Shown: positions 43,254 through 52,821, numbered from the stretch's first letter. The stretch is DNA of 64,000 bases from Saprospiraceae bacterium (GCA_016715985.1 JADJXD010000001.1:3844001-3908000), one strand, 5' to 3'. Numbers and translations are program-made. The notes: generated by a model not told the origin, from the sequence alone.

Positions 43254-45416
43254 ATGGCAAAAGATCTGAAATATACCAGAAATATTGGAATTGCTGCACA
43301 TATTGATGCAGGTAAAACCACCACAACAGAACGTATTTTGTACTACACAGGTATCAGCCATAAAATTGGCGAAGTACATGATGGAGCAGCTACTATGGAC
43401 TGGATGGAACAAGAGCAGGAAAGAGGTATTACTATTACTTCGGCTGCAACCACCTGTAACTGGAATTATCCAACTACACAAGGTAAGTCTATAGATGAAA
43501 CCAAACAGTATCACTTCAACATAATTGATACTCCTGGTCACGTGGATTTTACGGTTGAAGTAAACCGGTCATTGAGAGTTTTAGATGGATTGGTATTTTT
43601 GTTCAGTGCCGTTGATGGTGTTGAGCCTCAATCTGAGACCAACTGGAGACTTGCAGAGAGGTATAAAGTTCCAAGCATCGCATTTGTAAATAAAATGGAC
43701 AGATCAGGAGCAGACTTTTTTAATGTTGTGAATGACATCAAAGAAAAGTTGGGTGCTAACGCTATTCCGCTGCAGGTTCCTATCGGAGCTGAAGAAAAAT
43801 TCAGAGGAGCAGTTGATCTGATCACAAATATTGCAATGGTTTGGAATGAAGAAGACCAGGGAATGACCTACAAGGTGATTGATATCCCTGCTGACATTGC
43901 AGATACTGTTGTGGAATACAGAGCTAAACTTATCGAAGCAGTAGCAGAGTATGATGTTGAATTAATGGAAAAATTCTTTGAAGATCCGGATTCAATTACT
44001 GTTCCTGAAATCAATGCCGCAGTTCGTGCTGCAGTTATGGATCTTGCCTTTACACCGGTTATGTGTGGTTCGGCATTCAAAAATAAGGGTGTTCAGGCTG
44101 TATTGGATGCAGTTTGTGCATATTTACCTTGTCCTTTGGACGTGGAAGCAATCACAGGAATTAACCCTAAAAATGATAAAGAAGAACAAAGAAAACCAAC
44201 AGTTACTGACCCTTTTTCTGCTTTAGCATTTAAAATTGCAACTGACCCTTATGTTGGTAGATTAGCGTTTATGAGAGTTTACTCAGGGGCATTGGATGCA
44301 GGATCATATGTGTTAAACACCAGATCCGGAAATAAAGAAAGAATTTCCAGATTGTATCAAATGCACGCCAATAAACAAAATGCTATTGATAGAGTAGAAG
44401 CAGGAGATATTGCAGCAGGCGTTGGATTCAAAGATATCAGAACGGGTGATACTTTATCAGATGAGGCCCATCCGATAGTTCTTGAAAGTATGGTATTCCC
44501 TGAACCGGTTATCGGACTTGCAATTGAGCCTAAAACTCAAAAAGATCTTGATAAATTGGGTATGGCGCTGAACAAACTTTCAGAAGAAGATCCGACTTTC
44601 AGAGTAAAATACGATGATGAGACAAATCAGACGGTTATTAGTGGAATGGGGGAATTGCACCTAGAGATTATTGTGGATCGTTTGAGAAGAGAGTTTAAAG
44701 TGGAAGTAAATGAGGGTGCACCTCAGGTAAATTATAAGGAAGCGCTTACTACAAGTGTAGAACATACCGAAAGATTGAAAAAGCAGTCAGGTGGATCGGG
44801 ATTATTTGCGCAGATGTCTTTTGAATTAGGACCTGCGGATGAAAAATTTCTGGAATCTGACGACTTCAAATCAGGTAAAACCAAGCTTCAGTTTGTCAAT
44901 GATATATTCGGGGGATCAATTCCAAAAGAATATTTCCAGTCAATTGTAAAAGGTTTTACATCTATGATGGACAATGGTATCCTTGCAGGATATAATATTG
45001 ACAGTATGAAAGTAAGAATCTTTGATGGTCAGACGCACGCTGTGGATTCCAAGCCGTTGGCTTTTGAGCTTTGTGCTAAAGAAGGTTTTAAAGAGGCAGC
45101 CAAATTATGTCATCCCGTATTGATGGAGCCTATCATGAAATTGGAAGTGGTTTCACCGGATGAATATGTAGGATCTGTCATCGGTGATTTAAACAGAAGG
45201 AGAGGCCTTCCGAAAGGACAGGATTCAAGATCGGGTGGTGCTGTTGCCATTCAGGCGGAAGTTCCTTTAGCTGAGATGTTCGGTTATGTGACACAGTTGC
45301 GTACAATCACTTCAGGTAGAGCGAGTAGCACTATGGAATTCAGCCATTATGCGCCGGCACCGAAGGGTGTTGCAGATGCAGTGATAGAAAAAGCTCGTGG
45401 AGCTTTGAAAGTATAA
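43254..45416 (+). CDS. fusA: Translation elongation factor G
   Basis: A 720-residue translocation GTPase. G1 is AHIDAGKTT (residues 15-23), G3 DTPGHVDF and G4 NKMD; domains II-V follow with the conserved RVYSGAL and RRRGLPKGQ segments. Between G2 and G3 is the insertion around TTQGKSIDETKQY that is common in Bacteroidota EF-G. The full length and the linkage to rpsL-rpsG indicate the canonical, not a paralogous, EF-G. Its 3' gap of 99 bases contains a promoter for rpsJ. Confidence 0.98.
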   Translation: MAKDLKYTRNIGIAAHIDAGKTTTTERILYYTGISHKIGEVHDGAATMDWMEQEQERGITITSAATTCNWNYPTTQGKSIDETKQYHFNIIDTPGHVDFTVEVNRSLRVLDGLVFLFSAVDGVEPQSETNWRLAERYKVPSIAFVNKMDRSGADFFNVVNDIKEKLGANAIPLQVPIGAEEKFRGAVDLITNIAMVWNEEDQGMTYKVIDIPADIADTVVEYRAKLIEAVAEYDVELMEKFFEDPDSITVPEINAAVRAAVMDLAFTPVMCGSAFKNKGVQAVLDAVCAYLPCPLDVEAITGINPKNDKEEQRKPTVTDPFSALAFKIATDPYVGRLAFMRVYSGALDAGSYVLNTRSGNKERISRLYQMHANKQNAIDRVEAGDIAAGVGFKDIRTGDTLSDEAHPIVLESMVFPEPVIGLAIEPKTQKDLDKLGMALNKLSEEDPTFRVKYDDETNQTVISGMGELHLEIIVDRLRREFKVEVNEGAPQVNYKEALTTSVEHTERLKKQSGGSGLFAQMSFELGPADEKFLESDDFKSGKTKLQFVNDIFGGSIPKEYFQSIVKGFTSMMDNGILAGYNIDSMKVRIFDGQTHAVDSKPLAFELCAKEGFKEAAKLCHPVLMEPIMKLEVVSPDEYVGSVIGDLNRRRGLPKGQDSRSGGAVAIQAEVPLAEMFGYVTQLRTITSGRASSTMEFSHYAPAPKGVADAVIEKARGALKV

Positions 45417-45445
45417 AATATTTTTTTGAAATATTTTTATAAATA

Positions 45446-45476
45446 TTTGCTAATTTTCAAAAGAGTGGTATCTTTG
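45446..45476 (+). promoter_or_regulatory. Full consensus promoter of the S10 operon
   Basis: TTTG (45446-45449), a 19-base spacer and TATCTTTG (45469-45476) match the Bacteroidota promoter consensus in both boxes and spacing. It lies 39 bases before rpsJ, so the S10 operon can be transcribed apart from the str genes. Confidence 0.85.
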
Positions 45477-45515
45477 CGCCCTCTTAAAAAAGAGTTATAA
45501 AATTTAAAAAAGGTT

Positions 45516-45824
45516 ATGAATCAAAAAATCAGGATAAAACTCCGTTCTTACGATCACAACTTGGTAGATAAAAGTACCGAGAAGATAGTAAAGACGGTTA
45601 AGAACAGCGGTGCTGTTATTTCTGGTCCGATTCCGCTGCCAACTGAAAAAGAGATATTTACAGTATTGCGTTCCCCGCATGTAAATAAAAAGTCTCGTGA
45701 ACAGTTCCAGCTACGGACCCACAAAAGAGTGATCGAGATTTTTACGCCTACCCAAAAAACGGTAGATGCACTTTCCAAGCTTGAGCTTCCAAGTGGCGTA
45801 GATATCCAGGTTAAACTCACTTAA
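45516..45824 (+). CDS. rpsJ: 30S ribosomal protein S10
   Basis: A 102-residue protein with the S10 core IRIKLRSYDH and the loop SPHVNKKSREQFQLRTHKR; it also serves as NusE in antitermination. First gene of the S10 operon. Confidence 0.98.
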   Translation: MNQKIRIKLRSYDHNLVDKSTEKIVKTVKNSGAVISGPIPLPTEKEIFTVLRSPHVNKKSREQFQLRTHKRVIEIFTPTQKTVDALSKLELPSGVDIQVKLT

Positions 45825-45910
45825 TCGACGGATTTTTTTATTGTTTTTAGATTCATTGGTGTATATCACGGGTATCTAAAGTCTAAGTCTTTAGTTTTAA
45901 AAATTTAATC

Positions 45911-46531
45911 ATGAACGGATTAATAGGTAAAAAAATTGGGATGACCAGCATCTTTGATGCATCCGGTAAAAATATAGCTTGTACAATTGTTGAAGCTTTA
46001 CCTAATATTGTAACGCAAATCAAATCAGTCGAAACAGATGGTTATGATGCAGTGCAGTTAGGATATGGTGATGCAAAAGAAAAGCATACCACCAATCCTT
46101 TATTGGGTCACTTTGCAAAGGCAGGTACAACACCTAAGAAAAAAGTTGTTGAATTCAGAAATTATCCTAATTCTAAAAAATTGGGAGATGAAATTCTTTT
46201 GACAGAGATTTTTAATGAAGGTGATAAAGTTAGTGCTATCGGTACTTCTAAAGGAAAAGGATTTCAAGGTGTGGTCAAAAGACATAAGTTTGCCGGTGTC
46301 GGCCAGGCTACACATGGTCAGCATAACAGATTAAGAGCACCAGGTTCGGTAGGAGCTTCGGCTTGGCCTTCCAGAGTTTTCAAAGGTGTGAGAATGGCTG
46401 GACAAATGGGAAATGAGCGTGTGAAAACCAAGAATTTAAAAATTGTTAAGCTTTTACCTGATATGAACCTGATATTAATTCAGGGTTCTGTACCGGGGCA
46501 TAAAGGTTCATTTGTAGTAATAGAAAAGTAA
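45911..46531 (+). CDS. rplC: 50S ribosomal protein L3
   Basis: A 206-residue protein starting GLIGKKIGMTSIFD, with the peptidyl-transferase-near extension KGKGFQGVVKRHKF and the glutamine-containing GQMG segment. Located 5 bases before rplD. Confidence 0.98.
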   Translation: MNGLIGKKIGMTSIFDASGKNIACTIVEALPNIVTQIKSVETDGYDAVQLGYGDAKEKHTTNPLLGHFAKAGTTPKKKVVEFRNYPNSKKLGDEILLTEIFNEGDKVSAIGTSKGKGFQGVVKRHKFAGVGQATHGQHNRLRAPGSVGASAWPSRVFKGVRMAGQMGNERVKTKNLKIVKLLPDMNLILIQGSVPGHKGSFVVIEK

Positions 46532-46536
46532 GGGTC

Positions 46537-47163
46537 ATGAAACTCGATGTATTAAATATTGAAGGAAAAAGTACAGGAAGATCGGTAGAGCTTCCTGACA
46601 ATGTTTTCGGGATTGAACCGAATGCTCATGCCGTTTACCTCGCTGTAAAACAGTTTAATGCTGCACAGCGTCAGGGAACACATAAAGCTAAAGAAAAGTT
46701 TGAAATTTCTCGTTCTACCAAGAAGATCAAAAGACAAAAGGGAACAGGTACAGCCAGAGCTGGTTCAGCAAAATCACCATTATTCAGAGGGGGAGGTAGA
46801 GTTTTTGGTCCAAGGCCAAGAAACTATTCTTTCAAATTGAATAAAAAAGTTAAAGAGTTAGCTAGATTTTCAGCTCTTTCCGATAAAGCATCCAATAGTA
46901 TGATTTTAGTGGTGGAAGATTTTCAATTTGAAAAGCCAAATACAAAGAACTTCATAAAAGTATTGTCAAATCTTGATGTAACAGGAAAATCAGTTTTTGT
47001 TTTACCTGATTATAATGAGAACATTTATTTATCTGGTAGAAATATACCAAAGGCAAAAGTTGTGAATGCCAAGGATTTGAATACTTACGAAATTCTAAAT
47101 GCAGATGTTCTGGTTTTATCAGAGAAGTCTTTGAATTATTTTACTTTAACAGAAGCTGTATAA
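46537..47163 (+). CDS. rplD: 50S ribosomal protein L4
   Basis: A 208-residue protein with the exit-tunnel loop KKIKRQKGTGTARAGSAKSP, the site where macrolide resistance changes arise elsewhere; it is wild-type here. In enterobacteria L4 represses its own operon; whether it does so here is not visible. Confidence 0.98.
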   Translation: MKLDVLNIEGKSTGRSVELPDNVFGIEPNAHAVYLAVKQFNAAQRQGTHKAKEKFEISRSTKKIKRQKGTGTARAGSAKSPLFRGGGRVFGPRPRNYSFKLNKKVKELARFSALSDKASNSMILVVEDFQFEKPNTKNFIKVLSNLDVTGKSVFVLPDYNENIYLSGRNIPKAKVVNAKDLNTYEILNADVLVLSEKSLNYFTLTEAV

Positions 47164-47173
47164 ATATATTATT

Positions 47174-47473
47174 ATGAGCAAGCAGATATTAATTAAACCT
47201 ATAATTTCTGAAAAGTCGGAAAGACTCACAGCTAAAGGAAATCAATATGTATTTGTAGTTGATAAGGGTGCAAATAAAATAGAGATTAAAAAGGCAGTAG
47301 AAGAAATGTTTACAACAAATGTTGTTTCAGTGAATACTACCGTAATGCCTGCAAAGTCTAAATCAAGAAATACGAGATCAGGAGTAATAAAAGGTAGAGT
47401 TAGCTCATACAAAAAAGCTTATGTAACGCTCGCTGAAGGTGAGGAACTTGATATTTACGGAGCAGCAGAATAA
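47174..47473 (+). CDS. rplW: 50S ribosomal protein L23
   Basis: A 99-residue protein with IIKPIISEKSERL at the start as in L23, which lies at the tunnel exit and docks trigger factor and SRP. Between rplD and rplB. Confidence 0.97.
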   Translation: MSKQILIKPIISEKSERLTAKGNQYVFVVDKGANKIEIKKAVEEMFTTNVVSVNTTVMPAKSKSRNTRSGVIKGRVSSYKKAYVTLAEGEELDIYGAAE

Positions 47474-47508
47474 CAGAAATTAGATTATCATAATAAATTA
47501 GTGATAAA

Positions 47509-48333
47509 ATGCCAATAAGAAAATTTAATCCAATAACCCCCGGTACCAGACACAGAGTAGGTAACACATTCAGTGAGATAACTTGTGATACTCCTGAAAA
47601 GAGCCTGACTGTTGGTAAAACAAAAAGTGGTGGAAGGAATCATACCGGTAAAATGACTGTTCGTCAGATTGGGGGTGGTAGTAAGCAAAAATACAGAATA
47701 GTCGATTTCAAACGAGATAAGGATGGTATTCCTGCTAAAGTAACATCCGTTGAATATGATCCAAACAGGACGGCTTTTATTGCTTTGCTTTCATATGCGG
47801 ATGGCGAAAAAAGATATATAATAGCTCCACATAAAATTAAAGTCGGAGATAAGGTAATGTCGGGCAAAGAAGCAACTCCGGATATCGGAAATGCCTTATT
47901 CTTTAGTGATATTCCTTTGGGTACTGATATTCACTCAATTGAAATGTCACCTGGTAAGGGTGCAGCTTTATCTAGGAGTGCGGGTACCTATTGTACAATG
48001 ATGGGTAGAGAAGGTAAATATGCAATTATAAAATTACCTTCGGGTGAAGTTAGAAGAATTTTACTTACATGCAAAGCTGTTATAGGCAGGGCATCTAATC
48101 CGGATCATGGTTTGGAAGTACTTGGTAAAGCAGGTAGGTCCAGATGGATTGGAAAGCGACCAAGAGTAAGAGGGGTAGCGATGAACCCTGTGGATCACCC
48201 TATGGGTGGTGGTGAAGGTAGGGCTTCAGGAGGTCATCCGCGTTCCAGAACAGGAATTATGGCAAAAGGCCAGAAAACAAGGAATGTTAAAAAGACTTCA
48301 TCTAAATTGATAATTTCAAGACGTAAAAAATAG
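47509..48333 (+). CDS. rplB: 50S ribosomal protein L2
   Basis: A 274-residue protein with the conserved C-terminal core RGVAMNPVDHPMGGGEGR, which contains the histidine needed near the peptidyl-transferase centre. Confidence 0.98.
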   Translation: MPIRKFNPITPGTRHRVGNTFSEITCDTPEKSLTVGKTKSGGRNHTGKMTVRQIGGGSKQKYRIVDFKRDKDGIPAKVTSVEYDPNRTAFIALLSYADGEKRYIIAPHKIKVGDKVMSGKEATPDIGNALFFSDIPLGTDIHSIEMSPGKGAALSRSAGTYCTMMGREGKYAIIKLPSGEVRRILLTCKAVIGRASNPDHGLEVLGKAGRSRWIGKRPRVRGVAMNPVDHPMGGGEGRASGGHPRSRTGIMAKGQKTRNVKKTSSKLIISRRKK

Positions 48334-48351
48334 TATTAAAAAGGCATAGTT

Positions 48352-48615
48352 ATGGCTAGATCTGTAAAAAAAGGACCATATATTCATTTCAAATTATTGG
48401 AGAAAATCCAGAAAGCGAATGAATCAAGCAGGAAGACGGTAATCAAAACCTGGTCAAGGGCTTCTATGATTATTCCTGATATGATTGGTCAGACAATAGC
48501 AGTACACAATGGTAAAACATTTATTCCTGTTTTTGTAACTGAAAATATGGTTGGTCACAAGTTGGGTGAATTTTCTCCCACAAGAACATTTAAAGGCCAT
48601 TCAGGTAAGAAGTAA
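48352..48615 (+). CDS. rpsS: 30S ribosomal protein S19
   Basis: An 87-residue protein opening ARSVKKGPYI and ending GEFSPTRTFKGHSGKK, both standard for S19 in the 30S head. Confidence 0.98.
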   Translation: MARSVKKGPYIHFKLLEKIQKANESSRKTVIKTWSRASMIIPDMIGQTIAVHNGKTFIPVFVTENMVGHKLGEFSPTRTFKGHSGKK

Positions 48616-48650
48616 TCGTAGTTTAAAGCACAAACATTAAAAATAGCGTT

Positions 48651-49004
48651 ATGGAGGCTGTTGCTAAATTAAGAAATTGTCCAATGTCTGCAAGAAAAAT
48701 GAGACTTGTAGTGGATAATATTAGGGGGAAATCAGTAGAAGATGCACTCAATTTGTTAAAATATACCAATAAGGAAGCTGCTGTGTGGTTGGAGAAATTG
48801 GTCATGTCTGCAGTATCGAATTGGGAGAGTAAAACAGATAATGGTGCGGAAGACTCCGGATTGTTTATTAAAACAGCTTTTGTTGATCAGGGTTCTACAT
48901 TAAAAAGATTCAGACCGGCACCTCATGGAAGGGCTCACAGGATCAGAAAGCGTATGAACCATGTCACTTTAGTGGTAGAGAATAAAATTGAATTAGAAGC
49001 ATAA
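48651..49004 (+). CDS. rplV: 50S ribosomal protein L22
   Basis: A 117-residue protein with the tunnel hairpin around DQGSTLKRFRPAPHGRAHRI and MSARKMRLVVDNIRG near the N-terminus, as expected for L22. Confidence 0.98.
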   Translation: MEAVAKLRNCPMSARKMRLVVDNIRGKSVEDALNLLKYTNKEAAVWLEKLVMSAVSNWESKTDNGAEDSGLFIKTAFVDQGSTLKRFRPAPHGRAHRIRKRMNHVTLVVENKIELEA

Positions 49005-49025
49005 TAAAATATAAATAGCAGATTC

Positions 49026-49790
49026 ATGGGTCAAAAGACAAATCCAATTGGCAACAGACTGGGAATCATCAAGGGATGGGATTCAAGTTGGTATGGTGGT
49101 AAGGAATTCGGTCAGAAAGTTGTGGAAGATGAGCAGATACGTGTTTATCTGAATGCAAGGATTCCTAAAGGAGGAGTTGCTAAGATAGTAATTGAGCGTA
49201 CTCTTAAGAGAATTACGGTAACCATTCATACTTCAAGACCGGGGATTATCATAGGTAAAGGTGGACAGGAAGTGGATAGGATTAAAGAAGAACTCAAAAA
49301 ACTGACAAGTAAAGAAGTTCAGATTAATATAATTGAGATTAGAAAGCCTGAGATTGATGCTGCGATAGTTGGCGAAACTGTAGCAAAGCAGATTGAATCC
49401 AGGATTAACTATAAAAGAGCCATAAAAATGGCGATTCAATCTGCTATGAGAGCAGGTGCTGAAGGTATTAAAATCAGAGTGAGTGGGAGATTGAATGGTG
49501 CGGAGATGGCTAGAAGCGAGGAGTTTAAAGAAGGTAGAACTCCTTTGCATACTTTCAGAGCAGATATTGACTATGCCATTAAGGAGGCTTTGACAGTGTA
49601 TGGTAAAATTGGTATTAAGACATGGATTTGTAAAGGTGAAATTCTGGAGAAACGTGATTTAAGTCCGAATGTGGGTTTAAGTAAGACCAATGCAGATTCA
49701 CCATCTAATTCTTCAGACAACAGAGGCGGTGGTCGAGACAGAGACAGACGTCAAGGAGGTGGTGGAGCAGGAAGAAATAGAAAAAGATAA
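49026..49790 (+). CDS. rpsC: 30S ribosomal protein S3
   Basis: A 254-residue protein with the KH-domain motif RPGIIIGKGGQEVDR and GAEGIKIRVSGRLNGAEMAR. The last 35 residues are a Gly/Arg/Asp-rich tail (NRGGGRDRDRRQGGGGAGRN) not found in E. coli S3 in this form; such tails are common in Bacteroidota. A 70-base gap with a promoter element follows. Confidence 0.97.
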   Translation: MGQKTNPIGNRLGIIKGWDSSWYGGKEFGQKVVEDEQIRVYLNARIPKGGVAKIVIERTLKRITVTIHTSRPGIIIGKGGQEVDRIKEELKKLTSKEVQINIIEIRKPEIDAAIVGETVAKQIESRINYKRAIKMAIQSAMRAGAEGIKIRVSGRLNGAEMARSEEFKEGRTPLHTFRADIDYAIKEALTVYGKIGIKTWICKGEILEKRDLSPNVGLSKTNADSPSNSSDNRGGGRDRDRRQGGGGAGRNRKR

Positions 49791-49810
49791 AATAATTTGA
49801 TTAATTGTAT

Positions 49811-49819
49811 TACCTTTGC
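49811..49819 (+). promoter_or_regulatory. Internal promoter -7 element before rplP
   Basis: TACCTTTGC here repeats the -7 element seen before rpsL, 42 bases before rplP in the widest gap of the S10 cluster after rpsJ-rplC. The upstream TTTG at 49796 is too close, so the -33 box is weak. Confidence 0.5.
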
Positions 49820-49860
49820 GCCACTTTTGCAAAAAGGTATATTGAAAATGCAAAATTGAT

Positions 49861-50280
49861 ATGTTACAACCTAAAAGAACAAGATACAGGAAACAACATA
49901 AAATGAATCCCAAAGGGATATCAGTGAAGGGTAGTACCATTTCTTTTGGTTCTTTTGCTCTCAAGTCTCTTGAAATCGGTCGTATCACCAACAGACAGTT
50001 GGAATCTGCAAGGATTGCAATGACCAGATACATGAAAAGAGAGGGTAAAGTCTGGATTAGGATATTTCCTGACAAACCTGTTACAAAGAAACCTCAGGAA
50101 GTGCGTATGGGTAAGGGTAAAGGTCCTTTGGATCACTGGGTAGCAGTTGTAAAACCGGGTAAAATAATGTTTGAATTAGATGGTGTTCCTTCTGCAATAG
50201 CAGTTGAAGCATTAAGATTGGCGGCACAGAAACTGCCGGTTCAGACAAAAACAGTTGTAAGAGCAGATTATAGCGAATAA
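49861..50280 (+). CDS. rplP: 50S ribosomal protein L16
   Basis: A 139-residue protein starting MLQPKRTRYRKQHK, with ARIAMTRYMKREGKVWIRIF and MGKGKGPLDHWVAVVKPG; it organises the tRNA A-site on the 50S subunit. Its conserved arginine region (the hydroxylation site in other bacteria) is present. Confidence 0.98.
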   Translation: MLQPKRTRYRKQHKMNPKGISVKGSTISFGSFALKSLEIGRITNRQLESARIAMTRYMKREGKVWIRIFPDKPVTKKPQEVRMGKGKGPLDHWVAVVKPGKIMFELDGVPSAIAVEALRLAAQKLPVQTKTVVRADYSE

Positions 50281-50295
50281 TAAAAGTTAGCTGAC

Positions 50296-50550
50296 ATGGC
50301 GTCTAAAAAATTTATAGAATTACAAGGAATGACAGTAGAGTCCATTTCTGAAGAGTTAAAGGCCGCACAAGCGGATTTAAGCAGAATGCGTTTTGACCAC
50401 GCTTCGAAAGGACTTGAAAATCCTTTGGAACTGAAAGCGCTTAGGAAAGACATTGCAAGATTGCAAACTGAATTGCGTGATCGTGCATTAAAATCAATGA
50501 CTCCTGAGCAGTTAGCCAGAAGGTCTAAAATAAGATTAAGAAGGAAATAA
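50296..50550 (+). CDS. rpmC: 50S ribosomal protein L29
   Basis: An 84-residue L29, somewhat longer than the usual 63-70 because of the basic tail ending SKIRLRRK. The core LKALRKDIARLQTELRDR is typical. Confidence 0.95.
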   Translation: MASKKFIELQGMTVESISEELKAAQADLSRMRFDHASKGLENPLELKALRKDIARLQTELRDRALKSMTPEQLARRSKIRLRRK

Positions 50551-50567
50551 TTTAAATAGTAAAGTCT

Positions 50568-50825
50568 ATGACTGATAGTTTATTAAACAAGATTAGGGTC
50601 GGAGTTGTAGCCAGCAATAAAATGGATAAAACCATTACTGTATTGGTAGAAAGAAAAATCAAGCACCCTATGTACGGAAAGTTCGTTAAAAAGTCAAAAA
50701 AGTTTTTTGCCCATGACGAAAAAAACGAATGTAATGAAGGTGACTTGGTTAAAATTACCGAGACCCGTCCTCTCAGCAAAAATAAAAGCTGGAAGTTAGT
50801 AGAAATATTAGAAAAGGCTAAGTAA
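50568..50825 (+). CDS. rpsQ: 30S ribosomal protein S17
   Basis: An 85-residue OB-fold protein with GVVASNKMDKTITVLVERK and GDLVKITETRPLSKNKSW, the standard S17 segments. Confidence 0.98.
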   Translation: MTDSLLNKIRVGVVASNKMDKTITVLVERKIKHPMYGKFVKKSKKFFAHDEKNECNEGDLVKITETRPLSKNKSWKLVEILEKAK

Positions 50826-50844
50826 AATATAAAACTGATTCGTC

Positions 50845-51210
50845 ATGATCCAACAAGAGTCCAGATTAAAAGTAGCAGACAACAGTGGAGCCAAAGAAGT
50901 ACTTTGTATCAGAGTACTGGGTGGAACCAGAAGAAGGTATGCTTCTGTAGGAGACAAGATAGTTGTTGCAGTTAAGTCAGCAACACCTACAGGTATAAAA
51001 AAAGGTACGGTTACAAAAGCTGTGATCGTCAGAACAAAGAAGGCAATCAGAAGAAAAGATGGTTCATATATTCGATTTGATGATAATGCTGTTGTTCTTC
51101 TAAATGCAGCTGATGAGCCAAGAGGATCGCGTATTTTTGGCCCTGTAGCAAGAGAGCTCAGAGATAAGGATTACATGCGTATTGTATCATTGGCACCGGA
51201 AGTGCTTTAA
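50845..51210 (+). CDS. rplN: 50S ribosomal protein L14
   Basis: A 121-residue protein opening MIQQESRLKVADNSGAKEVL, with FDDNAVVLLN and RGSRIFGPVARELR, full-length L14. Confidence 0.98.
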   Translation: MIQQESRLKVADNSGAKEVLCIRVLGGTRRRYASVGDKIVVAVKSATPTGIKKGTVTKAVIVRTKKAIRRKDGSYIRFDDNAVVLLNAADEPRGSRIFGPVARELRDKDYMRIVSLAPEVL

Positions 51211-51223
51211 ATTTATAAGAGAT

Positions 51224-51556
51224 ATGTCAACTTCTAAAAGATTCGCTCCTAAACTTAAGATTAAAAAAGGAGATAAAGTGCAGATTATCGCAGGTTCTAC
51301 AAAAGGTGAAACAGGTGTGGTAAAGGAAGTATTTCCTGCATTGAATAAAGCAATTGTTGAGGGTTTAAATATGGTTAAGAAGCATACAAAAGCTGTCAAT
51401 GAAAATCCCGGTGGTATTATTGAGAAGGAAGCTCCTATCCATATATCAAATATGATGTTGGTAGATGTCAAATCCGGAAAACCTACAAGAGTAGGTAGAA
51501 AAATAGTTGACGGGAAAATAGTTAGATATTGTAAAAATTCAGGTGAAATTATATAA
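51224..51556 (+). CDS. rplX: 50S ribosomal protein L24
   Basis: I start at 51224 (MSTSKRFAPKLKIKKGDKVQ), 13 bases after rplN; the longer frame overlaps rplN. The 110-residue protein has the KOW motif KKGDKVQIIAGSTKGETGVV. Its stop TAA shares its last A with the ATG of rplE. Confidence 0.96.
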   Translation: MSTSKRFAPKLKIKKGDKVQIIAGSTKGETGVVKEVFPALNKAIVEGLNMVKKHTKAVNENPGGIIEKEAPIHISNMMLVDVKSGKPTRVGRKIVDGKIVRYCKNSGEII

Positions 51557-52116
51557 TGATGAGTTATACGCCCAGGTTAAAAGAAAAGTACCACAAAGAT
51601 ATTGTGGTTAAATTAAATGAGCAGTTCGGTTATAAAACTGTTATGCAGGTTCCAAGGTTGTTGAAAATATCAGTCAACCAAGGTGTAGGATCAGCGACAC
51701 AGGATAAGAAATTGGTTGACAATGCCGTTAATGAAATGTCAACAATCACTGGTCAGAAAGCAGTTGCAACTATAGCATCAAAGTCAATTTCCAACTTTAA
51801 GTTAAGGGAGTTTATGCCGATAGGTGCTCGTGTAACTTTAAGAGACAGAAAGATGTATGAATTTCTGGATCGTTTGATCACAGTTGCATTACCTCGTGTA
51901 AGAGATTTTAAAGGAATAAATGATAAGAGTTTTGATGGCAGAGGCAATTATTCTTTAGGTATAAAAGAACAGATTATCTTTCCGGAAATAGATATTGATA
52001 AAGTAAATAAGATTACCGGTATGGACATCACTTTTGTAACCACCGCTAAGACAGATGCAGAAGCGTATGCTTTATTGAAAGAGTTGGGTTTACCATTCAA
52101 AAATTTAAAGAATTGA
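51556..52116 (+). CDS. rplE: 50S ribosomal protein L5
   Basis: A 186-residue protein with VPRLLKISVNQGVG, RVTLRDRKMYEFLDRLI and SFDGRGNYSLGIKEQ; binds 5S rRNA. It starts on the last base of rplX; a second ATG three bases on is equally possible. Confidence 0.97.
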   Translation: MMSYTPRLKEKYHKDIVVKLNEQFGYKTVMQVPRLLKISVNQGVGSATQDKKLVDNAVNEMSTITGQKAVATIASKSISNFKLREFMPIGARVTLRDRKMYEFLDRLITVALPRVRDFKGINDKSFDGRGNYSLGIKEQIIFPEIDIDKVNKITGMDITFVTTAKTDAEAYALLKELGLPFKNLKN

Positions 52117-52120
52117 TATA

Positions 52121-52390
52121 ATGGCTAGAAAATCAGTTATCGCCAGAGAAGCAAAGAGAGAAAGATTAGTTGCAAAATATGCAGACCTGAGAAAAAAGTT
52201 GAAGGACGCAGGTGATTATGAAGCATTGGATAAATTGCCGAGGAATTCATCAAAAGTGAGGCTTCATAACAGATGTAAGCTGACAGGCAGGCCAAAAGGA
52301 TACATGAGAAGATTTGGTATAAACAGAGTCATGTTCAGACTGATGGCCAATGAAGGAAAAATTCCGGGTATCACTAAGGCAAGTTGGTAA
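52121..52390 (+). CDS. rpsN: 30S ribosomal protein S14, zinc-free form
   Basis: The 89-residue long form with only one cysteine (RLHNRCKLTGRPKGYMRRFG), so it lacks the CxxC pairs of the zinc-binding form and does not need zinc. Confidence 0.97.
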   Translation: MARKSVIAREAKRERLVAKYADLRKKLKDAGDYEALDKLPRNSSKVRLHNRCKLTGRPKGYMRRFGINRVMFRLMANEGKIPGITKASW

Positions 52391-52416
52391 TAATTTAATT
52401 TGAATATTTATACATT

Positions 52417-52821
52417 ATGATAGTAACAGATCCAATAGCAGATTTTCTGACCAGAATCAGAAATGCCCAGGCGGCAGGTCACAAAGTTGTGGAGATACCT
52501 TCATCTCAAATTAAAAAGGGGATGACTGAAATTTTATACGATCAGGGATATATTCTGAAATATAAGTTTGATGATGAAGCGGGAAAACAAGGCATCATAA
52601 GCATAGCGCTAAAGTATGACCCTGTTACTAAAGTACCTGTAATCAGAGAGTTAAAGAGAGTAAGCAGACCAGGTTTACGTCAGTATAAAGGTGCAGGTGA
52701 CTTACCAAAAGTTATAAATGGACTTGGAATAGCAATTGTATCTACTTCCAAAGGTTTAATGACTGATAAGCAGGCGAGACAAGAAAAAGTGGGAGGAGAA
52801 GTTATCTGTTTTGTTTATTAA
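52417..52821 (+). CDS. rpsH: 30S ribosomal protein S8
   Basis: A 134-residue protein with TDPIADFLTRIRNAQ at the start and GLGIAIVSTSKGLMTDKQAR near the end, the rRNA-binding C-terminal domain of S8. Confidence 0.98.
   Translation: MIVTDPIADFLTRIRNAQAAGHKVVEIPSSQIKKGMTEILYDQGYILKYKFDDEAGKQGIISIALKYDPVTKVPVIRELKRVSRPGLRQYKGAGDLPKVINGLGIAIVSTSKGLMTDKQARQEKVGGEVICFVY

Noticed and set aside
43254..45416. EF-G as a fusidic-acid-resistance paralogue
   Set aside because: It lies in the str operon at full length with canonical motifs, so it is the housekeeping copy.
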